Shown one piece after another: positions 27,840 through 37,189 of a DNA stretch of 64,000 nt. Position 1 is the first letter of the stretch; each line of letters opens with the position of its first letter. Under the pieces are notes generated by a model. It saw nothing but the letters and a program-made list of their open reading frames with translations. It was not told the origin of the DNA and did no database searches. Source of the stretch: Flavobacterium sediminis (lineage in GTDB: Bacteria; Bacteroidota; Bacteroidia; Flavobacteriales; Flavobacteriaceae); NCBI RefSeq assembly GCF_003148385.1, contig NZ_CP029463.1, positions 1,302,001 to 1,366,000 of the forward strand, read 5' to 3'. A program made the translations under genes and the position numbers.

Positions 27840-30662
27840 CTATTCTTTAACAATTCGTTTTACAACTGCTTGCGAATCCGAATTGATTTTTACAAAATAA
27901 ATTCCCTGAGCTGCTGCTGTTAGGTCTAAATTGGTTTCAACTGCGGAAATGTTTTCTTTTACTAATACTTTCTTTCCGGAAATATCATATACTTCAATGT
28001 TCTCTGCTTCCAGCGTCCCCAAGTTTACGGTAAACATCCCTTTTGAAGGGTTCGGATAAACAACAATTTCGTTATTTAACATAAAACTATCTGCCGCTAA
28101 AGTTCCGTTGATCACAAAATTATCAATATTTACTCCTAACTGATTAACAGCTTCATCTGAATGGAATACAATTCTGAATATTACATTTGTTTCATTGTTT
28201 AATGCTGTTAACGGATAAGAGTAATTGGTATTTGTAGTATTAGTTCCTGTCCATTGTGCACCCGGACAGTTGTAACAGTCATTACCCCCTGATGATGCTA
28301 AGGTTCTGTCGCTATTATACCAACCGGAAGTTTTTGTTCCCAATACATTCCAGGTAGCTCCGAAATCGGTAGTATATTCTATATACACTATGTCCCAGTT
28401 TTCTTCCAGATCATATTTCATATCAAAATTAATCGTGGGTCCGCTAACATTGGCTAAATTATAACATTGTGACACCAAATATTTTTTTGTCATATCAGTA
28501 TAATTGCCACTTAAGTTTGTACTGTAAATATAATTATTGAATCCTCCCGAAAGGCTACCTCCGGTTCTGATTCCTCTAACCCATGGTGTTGCAGAATTGT
28601 CTTCGTTATATGTAACTAAAGCATCTGTAGCTGCTGTAAAAGGATTAACTACCCCTATTGTACCCTGATCGTCTACCAATAAAATTGCCGAACGTGTATT
28701 GTTCTCGCTTCTACCGTCATTTATTATTGTCGTTGTAACTTCAATTTCATGAGCTCCTCTTGTTAAGCCGCTTACAGGGAATGAATAATTCTCTTCTCCA
28801 CAAGGTGAGATCAACCCGTTCCATGTTAAATTTGTCGCTGTTCCTCCATCAATACTATATGAAATAGCAACAGATGTAATATCATTTGTTCCGTGATTTT
28901 TCATTGTAATTTCAGGATTTACGGCTACTGTTCCGTCACAACTCACTAAGTTCGTGTTTTGAATTGCATGTAATGCCACGTCATCCGGTGCATTAACATA
29001 AGTTTCGCCTACATTTACTGCATACCATGAATCAGTAACCGCCATAACTTCCGGACTGTTTCCGCAATACAAACTACTTGCTAATTCAATTGATGCTGCT
29101 CTCGCATCAGCATAAGTAGCATTAGAAGTCAGATAGTCTCTCTCCATAAAATAGGCAATCTCAGCAGCTTTCAACAAACCGATACCTGTTACATTATAGG
29201 TGTCAGGAGTCGGAGCGTTATTTGTTCCGGATTCTCCCGCTGCTAAAATATAGAACCAATGGTTCAATACTCCTGAATTTGTATGTACTCCTCCGTTATC
29301 AGCAGTTCCGGAATACCAATACGTTCCTAAATAAGTATCCGGATCACCTTTAATATTAGGGTTTTGCATTGAACGCAAATAAGTAGAACTAATATCTTCT
29401 CCTATAAGCCAAACGTCACTACTTACTGTTCCTGACATAGTTCCTGTTCTTCCGTAATGTTCAATACAAGCTCCCCATATATCCGAAAACCCTTCATTCA
29501 TTGCGCCGGATTCATCCTGATATGCCAGATCAGCTGTATAAGAACAAATGGCATGACCAATTTCATGACCACAAACATCAATGGCTGTAAAAATATCCAT
29601 TCCGCTTCCGTCACCATACGTCATTACTGAACCGTTCCAAAAAGCATTGTTAAATCCGGAATCATAATGAACATAACTTCTGATAGCAGCACCGTTGCCG
29701 TCAAAACTGTTTCTTCCGAAAACATTCCCCCAAAAATCAAAGGTCATTTCTGCTCCCCAATGTGCATCTAATGCTCCGTCATCTTTAGCTGAATTGTTGT
29801 ATTCAACTGCTGTCCAGTTATTGTCATCATCGGTAAAATCAACATTCTGATAGTTTGTTGTCGTTTGACAATTGTATGTTAAAATCCCATTTCCTCTGGA
29901 ATAATCTCTTAATCTATATTCTGTTCCTGTGAAGTCTGTTTCAATATTTCTGGACCCACTATAACGTGTAGCTGCTGTTCCGGCTATAAGTGCATTGGTC
30001 TCTTTTTTTCCAAAACTTTCTTTTGAACCGTGTGCATGTTCATGTAAATGCTTAATAACGGCATCCTTAAAAAGGATTTTCCCATTATTTGCATCAACAT
30101 AAATGATTTGTCTTGAGATTGGTTGTATTGCATATACATCTAATTTATATGCTAAATGTACCGTATTATCTTTCAGATCCGGAAACACAACCAACTCTCC
30201 TTCCGGTTTTTTATACCCCATCAATTGAGCCTGTTCAGAATCTTCCCATAAATAACGGGAGGCATTAACATCTTGTTTCGCTTTTTCTAAAGCTTCTTGC
30301 CCTGTTAACTGAGGAGAAGTGTTTAAATTTTGTGCATTATACAACTCTCCGTTAACAAGAATAATACTTCCATCTTGGCTATGAGTAATAGCAACTCCAT
30401 ATTCAACTTTAAAGTTGTTATAATATTGCTGAAACCTTTGATGTAAATTTCCTTTACTATCTCTGGAAGTCGAGATCAGCCTGAACTGATTTTGATCATT
30501 TAATTCGTATGCTTTTGAAAATTGGTTCAATGCCTGTTGAGCAGACACATTTGACCGACTGATCTTTACAAATTTTTGATGCGTAACAGGCTTATCTTTT
30601 TGCTGAGCATGACCTACAGAGAAAAGCAGTGCTGTTATTACAATTATCATTGAGGTTTTCAT
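27840..30662 (-). CDS. M4-family (thermolysin-like) metallopeptidase with type IX secretion tail
   Basis: 940 residues. Order: signal peptide (1-19), FTP/PepSY propeptide (about 25-220), M4 catalytic domain (about 230-550), a spacer with CARDB-like and discoidin/MAM-like beta domains (about 555-860), and a C-terminal sorting domain (VVYPNPSKGMFTVNLG to the end). Zinc and catalytic residues are H366, E367 and H370 in CGHEIGHAICSY and E390 in NEGFSDIWG. The late HTNSGVLNHWFY carries the active-site His. It is exported across the outer membrane by the type IX system and self-activated, probably as an extracellular protease. Confidence 0.94.
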   Translation of the reverse strand: MKTSMIIVITALLFSVGHAQQKDKPVTHQKFVKISRSNVSAQQALNQFSKAYELNDQNQFRLISTSRDSKGNLHQRFQQYYNNFKVEYGVAITHSQDGSIILVNGELYNAQNLNTSPQLTGQEALEKAKQDVNASRYLWEDSEQAQLMGYKKPEGELVVFPDLKDNTVHLAYKLDVYAIQPISRQIIYVDANNGKILFKDAVIKHLHEHAHGSKESFGKKETNALIAGTAATRYSGSRNIETDFTGTEYRLRDYSRGNGILTYNCQTTTNYQNVDFTDDDNNWTAVEYNNSAKDDGALDAHWGAEMTFDFWGNVFGRNSFDGNGAAIRSYVHYDSGFNNAFWNGSVMTYGDGSGMDIFTAIDVCGHEIGHAICSYTADLAYQDESGAMNEGFSDIWGACIEHYGRTGTMSGTVSSDVWLIGEDISSTYLRSMQNPNIKGDPDTYLGTYWYSGTADNGGVHTNSGVLNHWFYILAAGESGTNNAPTPDTYNVTGIGLLKAAEIAYFMERDYLTSNATYADARAASIELASSLYCGNSPEVMAVTDSWYAVNVGETYVNAPDDVALHAIQNTNLVSCDGTVAVNPEITMKNHGTNDITSVAISYSIDGGTATNLTWNGLISPCGEENYSFPVSGLTRGAHEIEVTTTIINDGRSENNTRSAILLVDDQGTIGVVNPFTAATDALVTYNEDNSATPWVRGIRTGGSLSGGFNNYIYSTNLSGNYTDMTKKYLVSQCYNLANVSGPTINFDMKYDLEENWDIVYIEYTTDFGATWNVLGTKTSGWYNSDRTLASSGGNDCYNCPGAQWTGTNTTNTNYSYPLTALNNETNVIFRIVFHSDEAVNQLGVNIDNFVINGTLAADSFMLNNEIVVYPNPSKGMFTVNLGTLEAENIEVYDISGKKVLVKENISAVETNLDLTAAAQGIYFVKINSDSQAVVKRIVKE

Positions 30663-30713
30663 ATAGTTAGGGTTATTTAAGTTTTGTTGTTGAAATTCTA
30701 TTTATTTAATCTG

Positions 30714-30744
30714 CAAATTTATTTATTTTCAATTTTTAATTCAA
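30714..30744 (-). promoter_or_regulatory. Promoter of the M4 peptidase
   Basis: TTG (30744-30742), a 20-base spacer and TAAATTTG (30721-30714) on the minus strand. Confidence 0.7.
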
Positions 30745-30857
30745 AAACCAATACACTTTTAAATTTTTTTAACAAAAATATGCAAATATGCAATATTTAC
30801 AACTATTCATTCTTTGTTTAATCTCTAAAATAATTTTAATCTACTATTCTTCCTTTG

Positions 30858-30865
30858 TACTTTTG
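30858..30865 (+). promoter_or_regulatory. Promoter -7 box for the SCO-family gene
   Basis: TACTTTTG matches TAnnTTTG 10 bases before the ATG at 30876. It argues against the in-frame start at 30855. Confidence 0.55.
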
Positions 30866-30875
30866 CAAAAAAAAG

Positions 30876-31541
30876 ATGATAACAGGCTTCAGAAAATACA
30901 GAAACTTCATTATTCTTTTCGGTCTACTTTCTATAATCATATTCATCGGAATATATGAACTTTCTATTCCTAAAAAGACTCTCCCGGTCTTTACTCCCAG
31001 AGATGTAAATCCGGAACTGGTAGATTCTACCGTACAACATGTTGGTTACAATCATGTCATTGCTGATTTTGCTTTTACTAATCAAAATGGTAAAACCATT
31101 ACTCAGAAAGATTATGAAAACAACGTTTATGTAGCCGATTTTTTCTTTACCACTTGTCAAACTATCTGTCCGAAAATGACCGATAACATGGTGTGGTTAC
31201 AGGATAAAATTAAAGATAATTCAAAAGTAAAATTACTCTCATTCTCGGTTACACCGGATATTGACAGCGTTCCTGTCTTAAAACAATATGCTTTAGAAAA
31301 AGGAGTGATTGATGAAAAATGGAACTTAGTAACCGGTAATAAGAAAGACATTTATTATCTGGCAAGAAAGTCTTATTTAGTCGTTAAAACGGGAAAACCT
31401 GAAGATCTATATGACATGGTTCATACAGAAAATTTTGTTCTGGTAGATCAGAAGAAAAGGATCAGAGGTTTTTATGACGGTACAAACAAAGAGGACATGG
31501 AAAAGCTCTTAGAAGATATTAACTTCTTATGCAACGAATAA
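30876..31541 (+). CDS. SCO1/SenC-family thioredoxin-like protein
   Basis: 221 residues from the ATG at 30876 (MITGFRKYRNFI). One N-terminal membrane segment (about 9-29) anchors a periplasmic thioredoxin fold. The copper/redox site is FFFTTCQTICPKMTDN with the CxxxC motif. The partner His is in MVHTENFVLVDQ. SCO proteins deliver copper to cytochrome oxidase or act as thiol reductants. No oxidase genes are in the window, and the next genes are iron uptake, so the role here is inferred only from the family. Confidence 0.92.
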   Translation: MITGFRKYRNFIILFGLLSIIIFIGIYELSIPKKTLPVFTPRDVNPELVDSTVQHVGYNHVIADFAFTNQNGKTITQKDYENNVYVADFFFTTCQTICPKMTDNMVWLQDKIKDNSKVKLLSFSVTPDIDSVPVLKQYALEKGVIDEKWNLVTGNKKDIYYLARKSYLVVKTGKPEDLYDMVHTENFVLVDQKKRIRGFYDGTNKEDMEKLLEDINFLCNE

Positions 31542-31582
31542 ATTTTAATGATAAATATCATTTCGATTTATTAAATATAGCG

Positions 31583-31590
31583 TATATTTG
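31583..31590 (+). promoter_or_regulatory. Promoter -7 box for the feo operon
   Basis: TATATTTG matches TAnnTTTG, 25 bases before feoA. I see no obvious iron-regulator box beside it. Confidence 0.5.
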
Positions 31591-31614
31591 TATTTTAATT
31601 CAATCTAAATAAGG

Positions 31615-31866
31615 ATGTCGGTCTCTCTTTCAGAATTAAAAATTGGTGAAAAGGCTATAATTATTGATGTAAATATTGATGAAATCCCACTAAAACTTTT
31701 AGAGATGGGATGTTTGCCCGGAAATGAAGTTGCCTTGGTACAGATCGCACCTTTAGGCGATCCATATTATTTTAACATCAATGATTCTCATGTAGCTATC
31801 AGGAAGGAAATCGCTCATGAAGTAACCGTCGTTCTGGAAAATTCGCTAAATGTAGATGCAAAATAA
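31615..31866 (+). CDS. feoA: Ferrous iron transport protein A
   Basis: 83 residues, an SH3-like small barrel of the FeoA family. Typical motifs are LKIGEKAIIIDV, LKLLEMGCLPGNEVAL and the end HVAIRKEIAHEVTV. It is thought to bind and modulate FeoB. It overlaps feoB by 11 bases, which implies translational coupling. Confidence 0.94.
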   Translation: MSVSLSELKIGEKAIIIDVNIDEIPLKLLEMGCLPGNEVALVQIAPLGDPYYFNINDSHVAIRKEIAHEVTVVLENSLNVDAK

Positions 31867-33952
31867 AATTTTAAAAGTTGCCCTGATTGGTAATCCGAAT
31901 GTAGGTAAAACTTCTGTATTTAATCAGCTAACCGGGTTAAACCAACAAGTAGGCAACTATCCGGGAATTACCGTTGAAAAGAAACAAGGGTACAGCAAAT
32001 TATCTGAGAATGTAAAAGCTAAAATCATTGACCTTCCCGGGACTTATAGTTTAAATGCCAGCTCTATTGATGAAAATGTGGTTATTGAGTTGCTTTTGAA
32101 TAAAAATGACGAAGATTTTCCGGATGTTGCGGTGGTTGTTTCTGAAGTTGAAAACCTGAAACGAAACCTTCTTTTATTTACTCAAATTAAAGATTTGGAA
32201 ATTCCTACTATTTTGGTCATCAACATGGCGGATCGAATGCAGTTAAAGGGAATTGAATTAGACATTCCGGTTTTGGAACAACAACTGAAAACCAAAATAG
32301 CCTTAATTAGTTCCCGAAAAAAAACAGGGATTGATACTCTAAAAGAGTTAATCTTAAATTACGAAGATCTACCCACAGAACCTTGTTTAAATGCTTCCGG
32401 CATTGATCCGGAATATTTTGATAAACTTCGAAAAGCTTTTCCAAATCAATTATTATATAAACTCTGGCTGGTCATTACGCAAGATGTAAACTTTTTAAAT
32501 TTAGAACGAAATGAGATCAAAAGTTCATTTACAAAATCGCATTCTGAATTAAAACGTTTACAGCAGAAAGAAACCATAAAACGCTATCAGTTTATTAATG
32601 ACACCCTTAAATTAGGGCAAAAGATTGATCTTACAAAAGCTACCGATCTGAGAGCTCGGCTAGATCGTATATTAACCCATAAAATTTTTGGTTATGTAAT
32701 TTTCTTTGGTATTCTGCTTTTGATCTTTCAGTCTATTTTTGACTGGAGTAGCGTTCCTATGGATTTTATAGACGAGCTCTTTGCTAATTTGAGTTCGTTT
32801 GCTAAGACCCATTTGCCACCTGGTGAATTTACCGATTTAATTAGTGAAGGATTGATTCCGGGTATAGGAGGAATCGTCATCTTTATTCCGCAAATTGCCT
32901 TTTTATTTCTATTCATTTCTATTCTGGAAGAAAGCGGTTATATGAGTCGTGTTGTATTCCTTATGGATAAAATCATGAGGAAATTCGGTTTATCAGGAAA
33001 GAGTATTGTTCCTTTAATTTCAGGAACTGCCTGCGCTATTCCTGCCATTATGGGAACCCGAAATATAGAAAACTGGAAAGAACGTCTGATCACAATATTA
33101 GTCACTCCTTTCACCACTTGCTCTGCAAGACTTCCCGTTTACGCTATTTTAATTGCTTTAATAATACCTGAAAAAAGAGTATTGGGGTTCTTAAATCTTC
33201 AAGGGTTAACCTTAATGGGATTGTATCTTGCCGGATTCGGGATGGCAATCTTATCAGCATACATTTTAAATAAAATCCTGAAATTAAATTGCAAGTCTTA
33301 TTTTGTTGTGGAGATGCCTTCATACAAAATTCCATTGTTTCGTAATGTAGCCATCAACGTTGTTGAAAAGACGAAATCCTTTGTTACAGGTGCCGGAAAA
33401 ATCATTCTGGCGCTGTCTGTGATCCTTTGGTTTTTAGGGTCTCATGGTCCAAAAGAAAGTTTTGACAATGCTGAAGCAATTGTAAATGCTAAACATCAGG
33501 ACAAATCGAGCTCTGAATTAGAAGATGAAATTAATTCTTATAAGTTAGAGAATTCTTATATTGGTATTGCCGGGAAAATGATAGAACCTGTAATCAGACC
33601 TTTAGGATATGACTGGAAAATAGGTGTAGCAGTTGTAAGCTCCTTTGCGGCTCGTGAAGTCTTTGTCGGGACTCTGGCAACCATTTACAGTGTAGGAAGT
33701 CATAGTGACGAAGAAGTAACGATCAAAAACAGAATGGCAGCAGAAGTCAACCCCGTTACAGGAAACAAGATTTTCAATTTTGCATCAGGAATTTCTTTAC
33801 TGTTATTTTATGCATTTGCTATGCAGTGTATCTCAACCTTAGCTATTGTTAAAAAAGAGACAAACTCATGGAAATGGCCGGTTATACAATTAGTTTTTAT
33901 GAGTGGATTTGCTTATGTGATTGCTTTAATTGCTTATCAAGCTCTGAAATAA
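31856..33952 (+). CDS. feoB: Ferrous iron transporter B
   Basis: 698 residues. The N-terminal G domain has G1 GNPNVGKT (12-19), G3 DLPGTYSL and G4 NMAD (VINMADRM). It is followed by a helical guanine-dissociation-inhibitor-like segment and two Gate motif blocks in the membrane domain (RVVFLMDKIMRKFGLSGKS with the conserved GxxC-like GTACAIPAIMGTRNIE, then TPFTTCSARLPVY). It imports Fe(II) across the inner membrane in a GTP-dependent way. The length is somewhat shorter than the E. coli protein (773) but normal for Bacteroidota. Confidence 0.96.
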   Translation: MQNKILKVALIGNPNVGKTSVFNQLTGLNQQVGNYPGITVEKKQGYSKLSENVKAKIIDLPGTYSLNASSIDENVVIELLLNKNDEDFPDVAVVVSEVENLKRNLLLFTQIKDLEIPTILVINMADRMQLKGIELDIPVLEQQLKTKIALISSRKKTGIDTLKELILNYEDLPTEPCLNASGIDPEYFDKLRKAFPNQLLYKLWLVITQDVNFLNLERNEIKSSFTKSHSELKRLQQKETIKRYQFINDTLKLGQKIDLTKATDLRARLDRILTHKIFGYVIFFGILLLIFQSIFDWSSVPMDFIDELFANLSSFAKTHLPPGEFTDLISEGLIPGIGGIVIFIPQIAFLFLFISILEESGYMSRVVFLMDKIMRKFGLSGKSIVPLISGTACAIPAIMGTRNIENWKERLITILVTPFTTCSARLPVYAILIALIIPEKRVLGFLNLQGLTLMGLYLAGFGMAILSAYILNKILKLNCKSYFVVEMPSYKIPLFRNVAINVVEKTKSFVTGAGKIILALSVILWFLGSHGPKESFDNAEAIVNAKHQDKSSSELEDEINSYKLENSYIGIAGKMIEPVIRPLGYDWKIGVAVVSSFAAREVFVGTLATIYSVGSHSDEEVTIKNRMAAEVNPVTGNKIFNFASGISLLLFYAFAMQCISTLAIVKKETNSWKWPVIQLVFMSGFAYVIALIAYQALK

Positions 33953-33955
33953 CTT

Positions 33956-34762
33956 ATGAAAAAAGTTTTTCTCATTTTCCTCCTACTGCTTTTTCTGTCA
34001 TTTCAAGTAAGCCTGAGTCAAAACAAAATTGACCGATCAAAAAAAGAATTAAAAGCAGCAAAAGAAGAACCCGAGACAAAAAAGAGAACTACTGCTGACG
34101 ATCGCAAAGAAATGCCCTTAGTCGGTAAAGTTTTTATGTATATGACTTGGGGTGTTTTTAAATATGTCGTTATAGGTAACTATAACAGTGAAGAACATCT
34201 TGGAAATTATGTTAACCGACATCCTTTTCAAGAGCAAACACTCGGCAATTATACAGCTTTAAAAAAAGAACGCAACTTCCAATTTCTCGTAAGTGAAAAC
34301 CTTTTGTACAGCAATTCAAATTTGTTTGCCAATCGTCTTACATTGAAATACAGACCTTTCAGTCATTTTTATTTTAAAACCGATTTTCATCAGTTATTTG
34401 AGCGAAACCCTATTTCCCATACCCAGGATCAGTTGTCATTATTTCAGTTTAACTTGATGTATGACCGAATACGTTTTCAGGAATTTAATTTCGGTTGGAA
34501 TATCGGCCTGACCTATATTGGCAATGACATCAAACAGGCGGGATTGAATTTAGGCATTCATTTTGATACATTTCTAATAAAAAACATCAGTTTTTCAGGA
34601 GATCTGAACTGGAGTTCTATGAATAGCATTCCTGTAAACACATACACTTTTAAAGGAAATTATCATTTTAGAAAAAACGTCTGTTCATTTGGCTTTGAGC
34701 ATCTTAAAATTGGGACACCTCAATATAATTTTGTAACTTTAGGTATCGGACATTATTTTTAA
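33956..34762 (+). CDS. Uncharacterised outer-membrane-like protein of the feo operon
   Basis: 268 residues, no family recognised. A signal peptide (1-21, ending VSLSQ) is followed by a basic, charged linker (about 22-55). A C-terminal region (about 95-268) has alternating hydrophobic strands ending in FVTLGIGHYF, a typical beta-barrel terminal strand with a final aromatic residue. It starts 3 bases after feoB and is followed 11 bases later by the Cys-rich feo protein, so it belongs to the feo transcript. Passage of iron or a chelate across the outer membrane is a reasonable guess but not shown. Confidence 0.7.
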   Translation: MKKVFLIFLLLLFLSFQVSLSQNKIDRSKKELKAAKEEPETKKRTTADDRKEMPLVGKVFMYMTWGVFKYVVIGNYNSEEHLGNYVNRHPFQEQTLGNYTALKKERNFQFLVSENLLYSNSNLFANRLTLKYRPFSHFYFKTDFHQLFERNPISHTQDQLSLFQFNLMYDRIRFQEFNFGWNIGLTYIGNDIKQAGLNLGIHFDTFLIKNISFSGDLNWSSMNSIPVNTYTFKGNYHFRKNVCSFGFEHLKIGTPQYNFVTLGIGHYF

Positions 34763-34773
34763 TCTTTCAGAAA

Positions 34774-34896
34774 ATGCAACAAATTTTAGTTTATATAACA
34801 GTCGCTTTTGCCCTGATCTTTCTGATTCGTAAATTCTTTTGGCGAAAAAAAACAAAGAAATCCAATTCCTGCGGAGAAGATTGTAATTGTCATTAA
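34774..34896 (+). CDS. FeoB-associated Cys-rich membrane protein
   Basis: 40 residues. One membrane helix (about 3-21, ILVYITVAFALIFLIRKFF) is followed by a basic stretch (WRKKTKK) and a Cys-rich tail SNSCGEDCNCH. This fits the small FeoB-associated Cys-rich protein family, which accompanies feoAB in many Bacteroidota and is suggested to act in iron handling. The last codons overlap the convergent lipoprotein gene by 4 bases. The match is to family architecture, since the protein is too short for strong homology. Confidence 0.82.
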   Translation: MQQILVYITVAFALIFLIRKFFWRKKTKKSNSCGEDCNCH

Positions 34897-35309
34897 TTCT
34901 TCTTTTCCAAAATGATCTTCAACCAATAATCTTTCAGAACTATTGTCTGTCCTGCTACTTTTTCAGGATAAACATGTATAGCTGAAATTGTCTGATCATT
35001 TAACTTGATACGGCTTTCTAAAAATTTTTTATTCGTTTCAAAATTAAGAGGATCCAATGTTAGTAAGACTTCCGAATGGTCTGTTTCATCATAAACACCT
35101 AAAATCAGTTTTACTTCTCCGGCTCTAACACAAGCAACTCCTTTCGGACAACGACTATCCGAAACTATCTTTTCTATTTTCAGAAATGTTGTTTCACTAA
35201 CTTGTACTTTCTTCTGGCTGGAAATTTCCAGTATCCCATCCTTTGTAAAATCTTTAACGCTATTGCAACTTACTAAAATAAGCGTTGCTATTATCATGAG
35301 CTTTTTCAT
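34893..35309 (-). CDS. Putative lipoprotein
   Basis: 138 residues. The signal peptide ends in a lipobox (TLILVSCNS), so the mature protein is lipid-anchored. The only other recognisable block is SDSRCPKGVACVRAGEVKL, a two-Cys motif seen in small Bacteroidota lipoproteins of unknown role; a disulfide is likely. It starts 2 bases after the Nramp-Usp gene stop, so it is the third gene of the mntR operon and may have a metal-related job. Function unknown. Confidence 0.75.
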   Translation of the reverse strand: MKKLMIIATLILVSCNSVKDFTKDGILEISSQKKVQVSETTFLKIEKIVSDSRCPKGVACVRAGEVKLILGVYDETDHSEVLLTLDPLNFETNKKFLESRIKLNDQTISAIHVYPEKVAGQTIVLKDYWLKIILEKKN

Positions 35310-35311
35310 TT

Positions 35312-37186
35312 TTAAACTGTAATTAAAACCGGAATATTTATTTTATGACGTACAGCCCCCACGGTTGTTCCGAAAAGCAAATCTTTGACCCAATTATGGC
35401 CATGAGCTCCCATAATTAAAATATCAAAATCGGCTCCGTTTACTACTTCCGGTATACCTGTTTTAGGATTTCCGAAGCCCAATCTAACCTCTACTTTATA
35501 ACCGAAAGCTTCCATTTTCTTTTTATATTCATCTAAGTACCTGGCATCGCTCATAGTTTCAAAATCATGCGCTTTGTCTCCATAAACAAACGCTCCAACA
35601 GTTTCTACAATATGAATCAAAACATATTTCGCTTCTTTTCCTCCAAGCTGAAAAGCACTCTCTAAACTTTTCTTATCAATTTCAGAGAAATCTAATGCAA
35701 TTGCAATATTAGCATACGTAATAGAACGATTATTCTCTGACACGATTATTTTATCGATATGCGGTACTAATTTGGCTTGCCCTCGTGCTTTTTCTAAGAC
35801 CGGTTTAATTGTAATATAGACCAGTAAGAATAAGAAAAAAACAGCTAAAGGTATTACAAATACCCAGATATAAACCGGATTTTCAGAAGACATAAGCCAT
35901 GAGTGGATCTCATCATACACCAATTTAATGTTTAATGAAACGATCACCAAAGTTACTAACCAGGAAACTATTTTAGTTGGCAAAGAAATTTCAAAGCCTT
36001 GCATTTTCTGTTTATTACTCACAAAATGAATCAATGGAATAATCGCGAATCCTAATTGCAAGCTCAGGATAACCTGACTTAAGATCAATAATTCTCCTGT
36101 TGACCTCTCTCCAAAATAATAAATAGCCAAAAAAGCCGGTACTATAGCCACCAAACGGGTTAAAATTCTTCTAACCCACGGTTGAATTCTCAAATTCAGA
36201 TAGCCTTCCATTACAATTTGTCCGGCTAATGTCCCTGTGATTGTTGAGCTTTGTCCTGCGGCGATCAAAGCCAGTGCAAATAAAATAGCAGCCCATTTTG
36301 TTCCTAAAAGCGGTTGTAACAATTTATGAGCGTCCTGAATTTCAGCTATTTCAAACATTCCGTTTCTGTAAAAAGTGGCTGCAGCAAGAATCAAAATTGC
36401 CGCATTAACGAAAAAAGCTAAATTCAGAGCAATTACTGAATCCCAGAAATTGTATTTGATCGCCTGCTTAATTCCTTTTTTGGTTCGGTCAAACTTTCGG
36501 GTTTGTACTAATGAAGAATGCAGGTACAAGTTATGCGGCATTACAGTTGCTCCTATAATTCCGATAGCAATGTAAAGCGCTTCACCTCCGGGAATAGAAG
36601 GAATCAATCCTTTTGCCATTTCACTCATTTCCGGTTCAGCAAGGAATATTTCTATAATAAAGGAGAGACCAATAATTGCAATTAACGAAATAATAAAGGC
36701 TTCCATCTTTTTGATGCCTTTGTTCATCAGAAACAATAAAAGAAACGTATCTAAAAGCGTAATGCTAACGCCCCATAATAATGGAATATCAAATAAAAGT
36801 TCAAGTCCTATTGCCATTCCCAGAACTTCAGCCAGATCACAAGCCGCAATTGCAATCTCTGCTAAAAAATACAATATAAAATTAACAGGTCTCGAATAAG
36901 TATCTCTGGAGGCCTGAGCTAAATCTCTTTGCCGTACAATTCCTAATCTGGCACTCAAACTTTGTAAAAGCAAGGCCATTAAATTAGACATCAAGAGAAC
37001 CCATAACAAAGTATAGCCAAATCGGCTTCCTCCCGCAAGGTCTGTGGCCCAATTCCCGGGATCCATGTACCCGACACTTACCATATAAGCTGGGCCAAAA
37101 AAAGCTAATATCCTTTTAAAAACAGATGTTTTTGCTCCTGTATCTATCGAATTATGAACTTCTTCCAATGAGTTATTCTTCTTCAT
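35312..37186 (-). CDS. Nramp-family Mn2+/divalent metal transporter fused to a universal stress protein domain
   Basis: 624 residues. Residues about 25-455 are an Nramp (MntH-type) transporter with eleven or so membrane segments. The metal-site motif MDPGNWATDLAGGSRFGY lies in helix 1 and MPHNLYLHSSLVQTR in helix 6. Residues about 480-624 form a UspA-like cytoplasmic domain (ANIAIALDFSEIDKKS, then ILIMGAHGHNWVKDLLFGTT, an ATP-binding-like GxGxxG variant). It should import Mn2+ (or Fe2+) with protons. The Usp domain may sense nucleotides. It starts 3 bases after mntR, which implies control by MntR. Confidence 0.93.
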   Translation of the reverse strand: MKKNNSLEEVHNSIDTGAKTSVFKRILAFFGPAYMVSVGYMDPGNWATDLAGGSRFGYTLLWVLLMSNLMALLLQSLSARLGIVRQRDLAQASRDTYSRPVNFILYFLAEIAIAACDLAEVLGMAIGLELLFDIPLLWGVSITLLDTFLLLFLMNKGIKKMEAFIISLIAIIGLSFIIEIFLAEPEMSEMAKGLIPSIPGGEALYIAIGIIGATVMPHNLYLHSSLVQTRKFDRTKKGIKQAIKYNFWDSVIALNLAFFVNAAILILAAATFYRNGMFEIAEIQDAHKLLQPLLGTKWAAILFALALIAAGQSSTITGTLAGQIVMEGYLNLRIQPWVRRILTRLVAIVPAFLAIYYFGERSTGELLILSQVILSLQLGFAIIPLIHFVSNKQKMQGFEISLPTKIVSWLVTLVIVSLNIKLVYDEIHSWLMSSENPVYIWVFVIPLAVFFLFLLVYITIKPVLEKARGQAKLVPHIDKIIVSENNRSITYANIAIALDFSEIDKKSLESAFQLGGKEAKYVLIHIVETVGAFVYGDKAHDFETMSDARYLDEYKKKMEAFGYKVEVRLGFGNPKTGIPEVVNGADFDILIMGAHGHNWVKDLLFGTTVGAVRHKINIPVLITV

Positions 37187-37189
37187 AAA

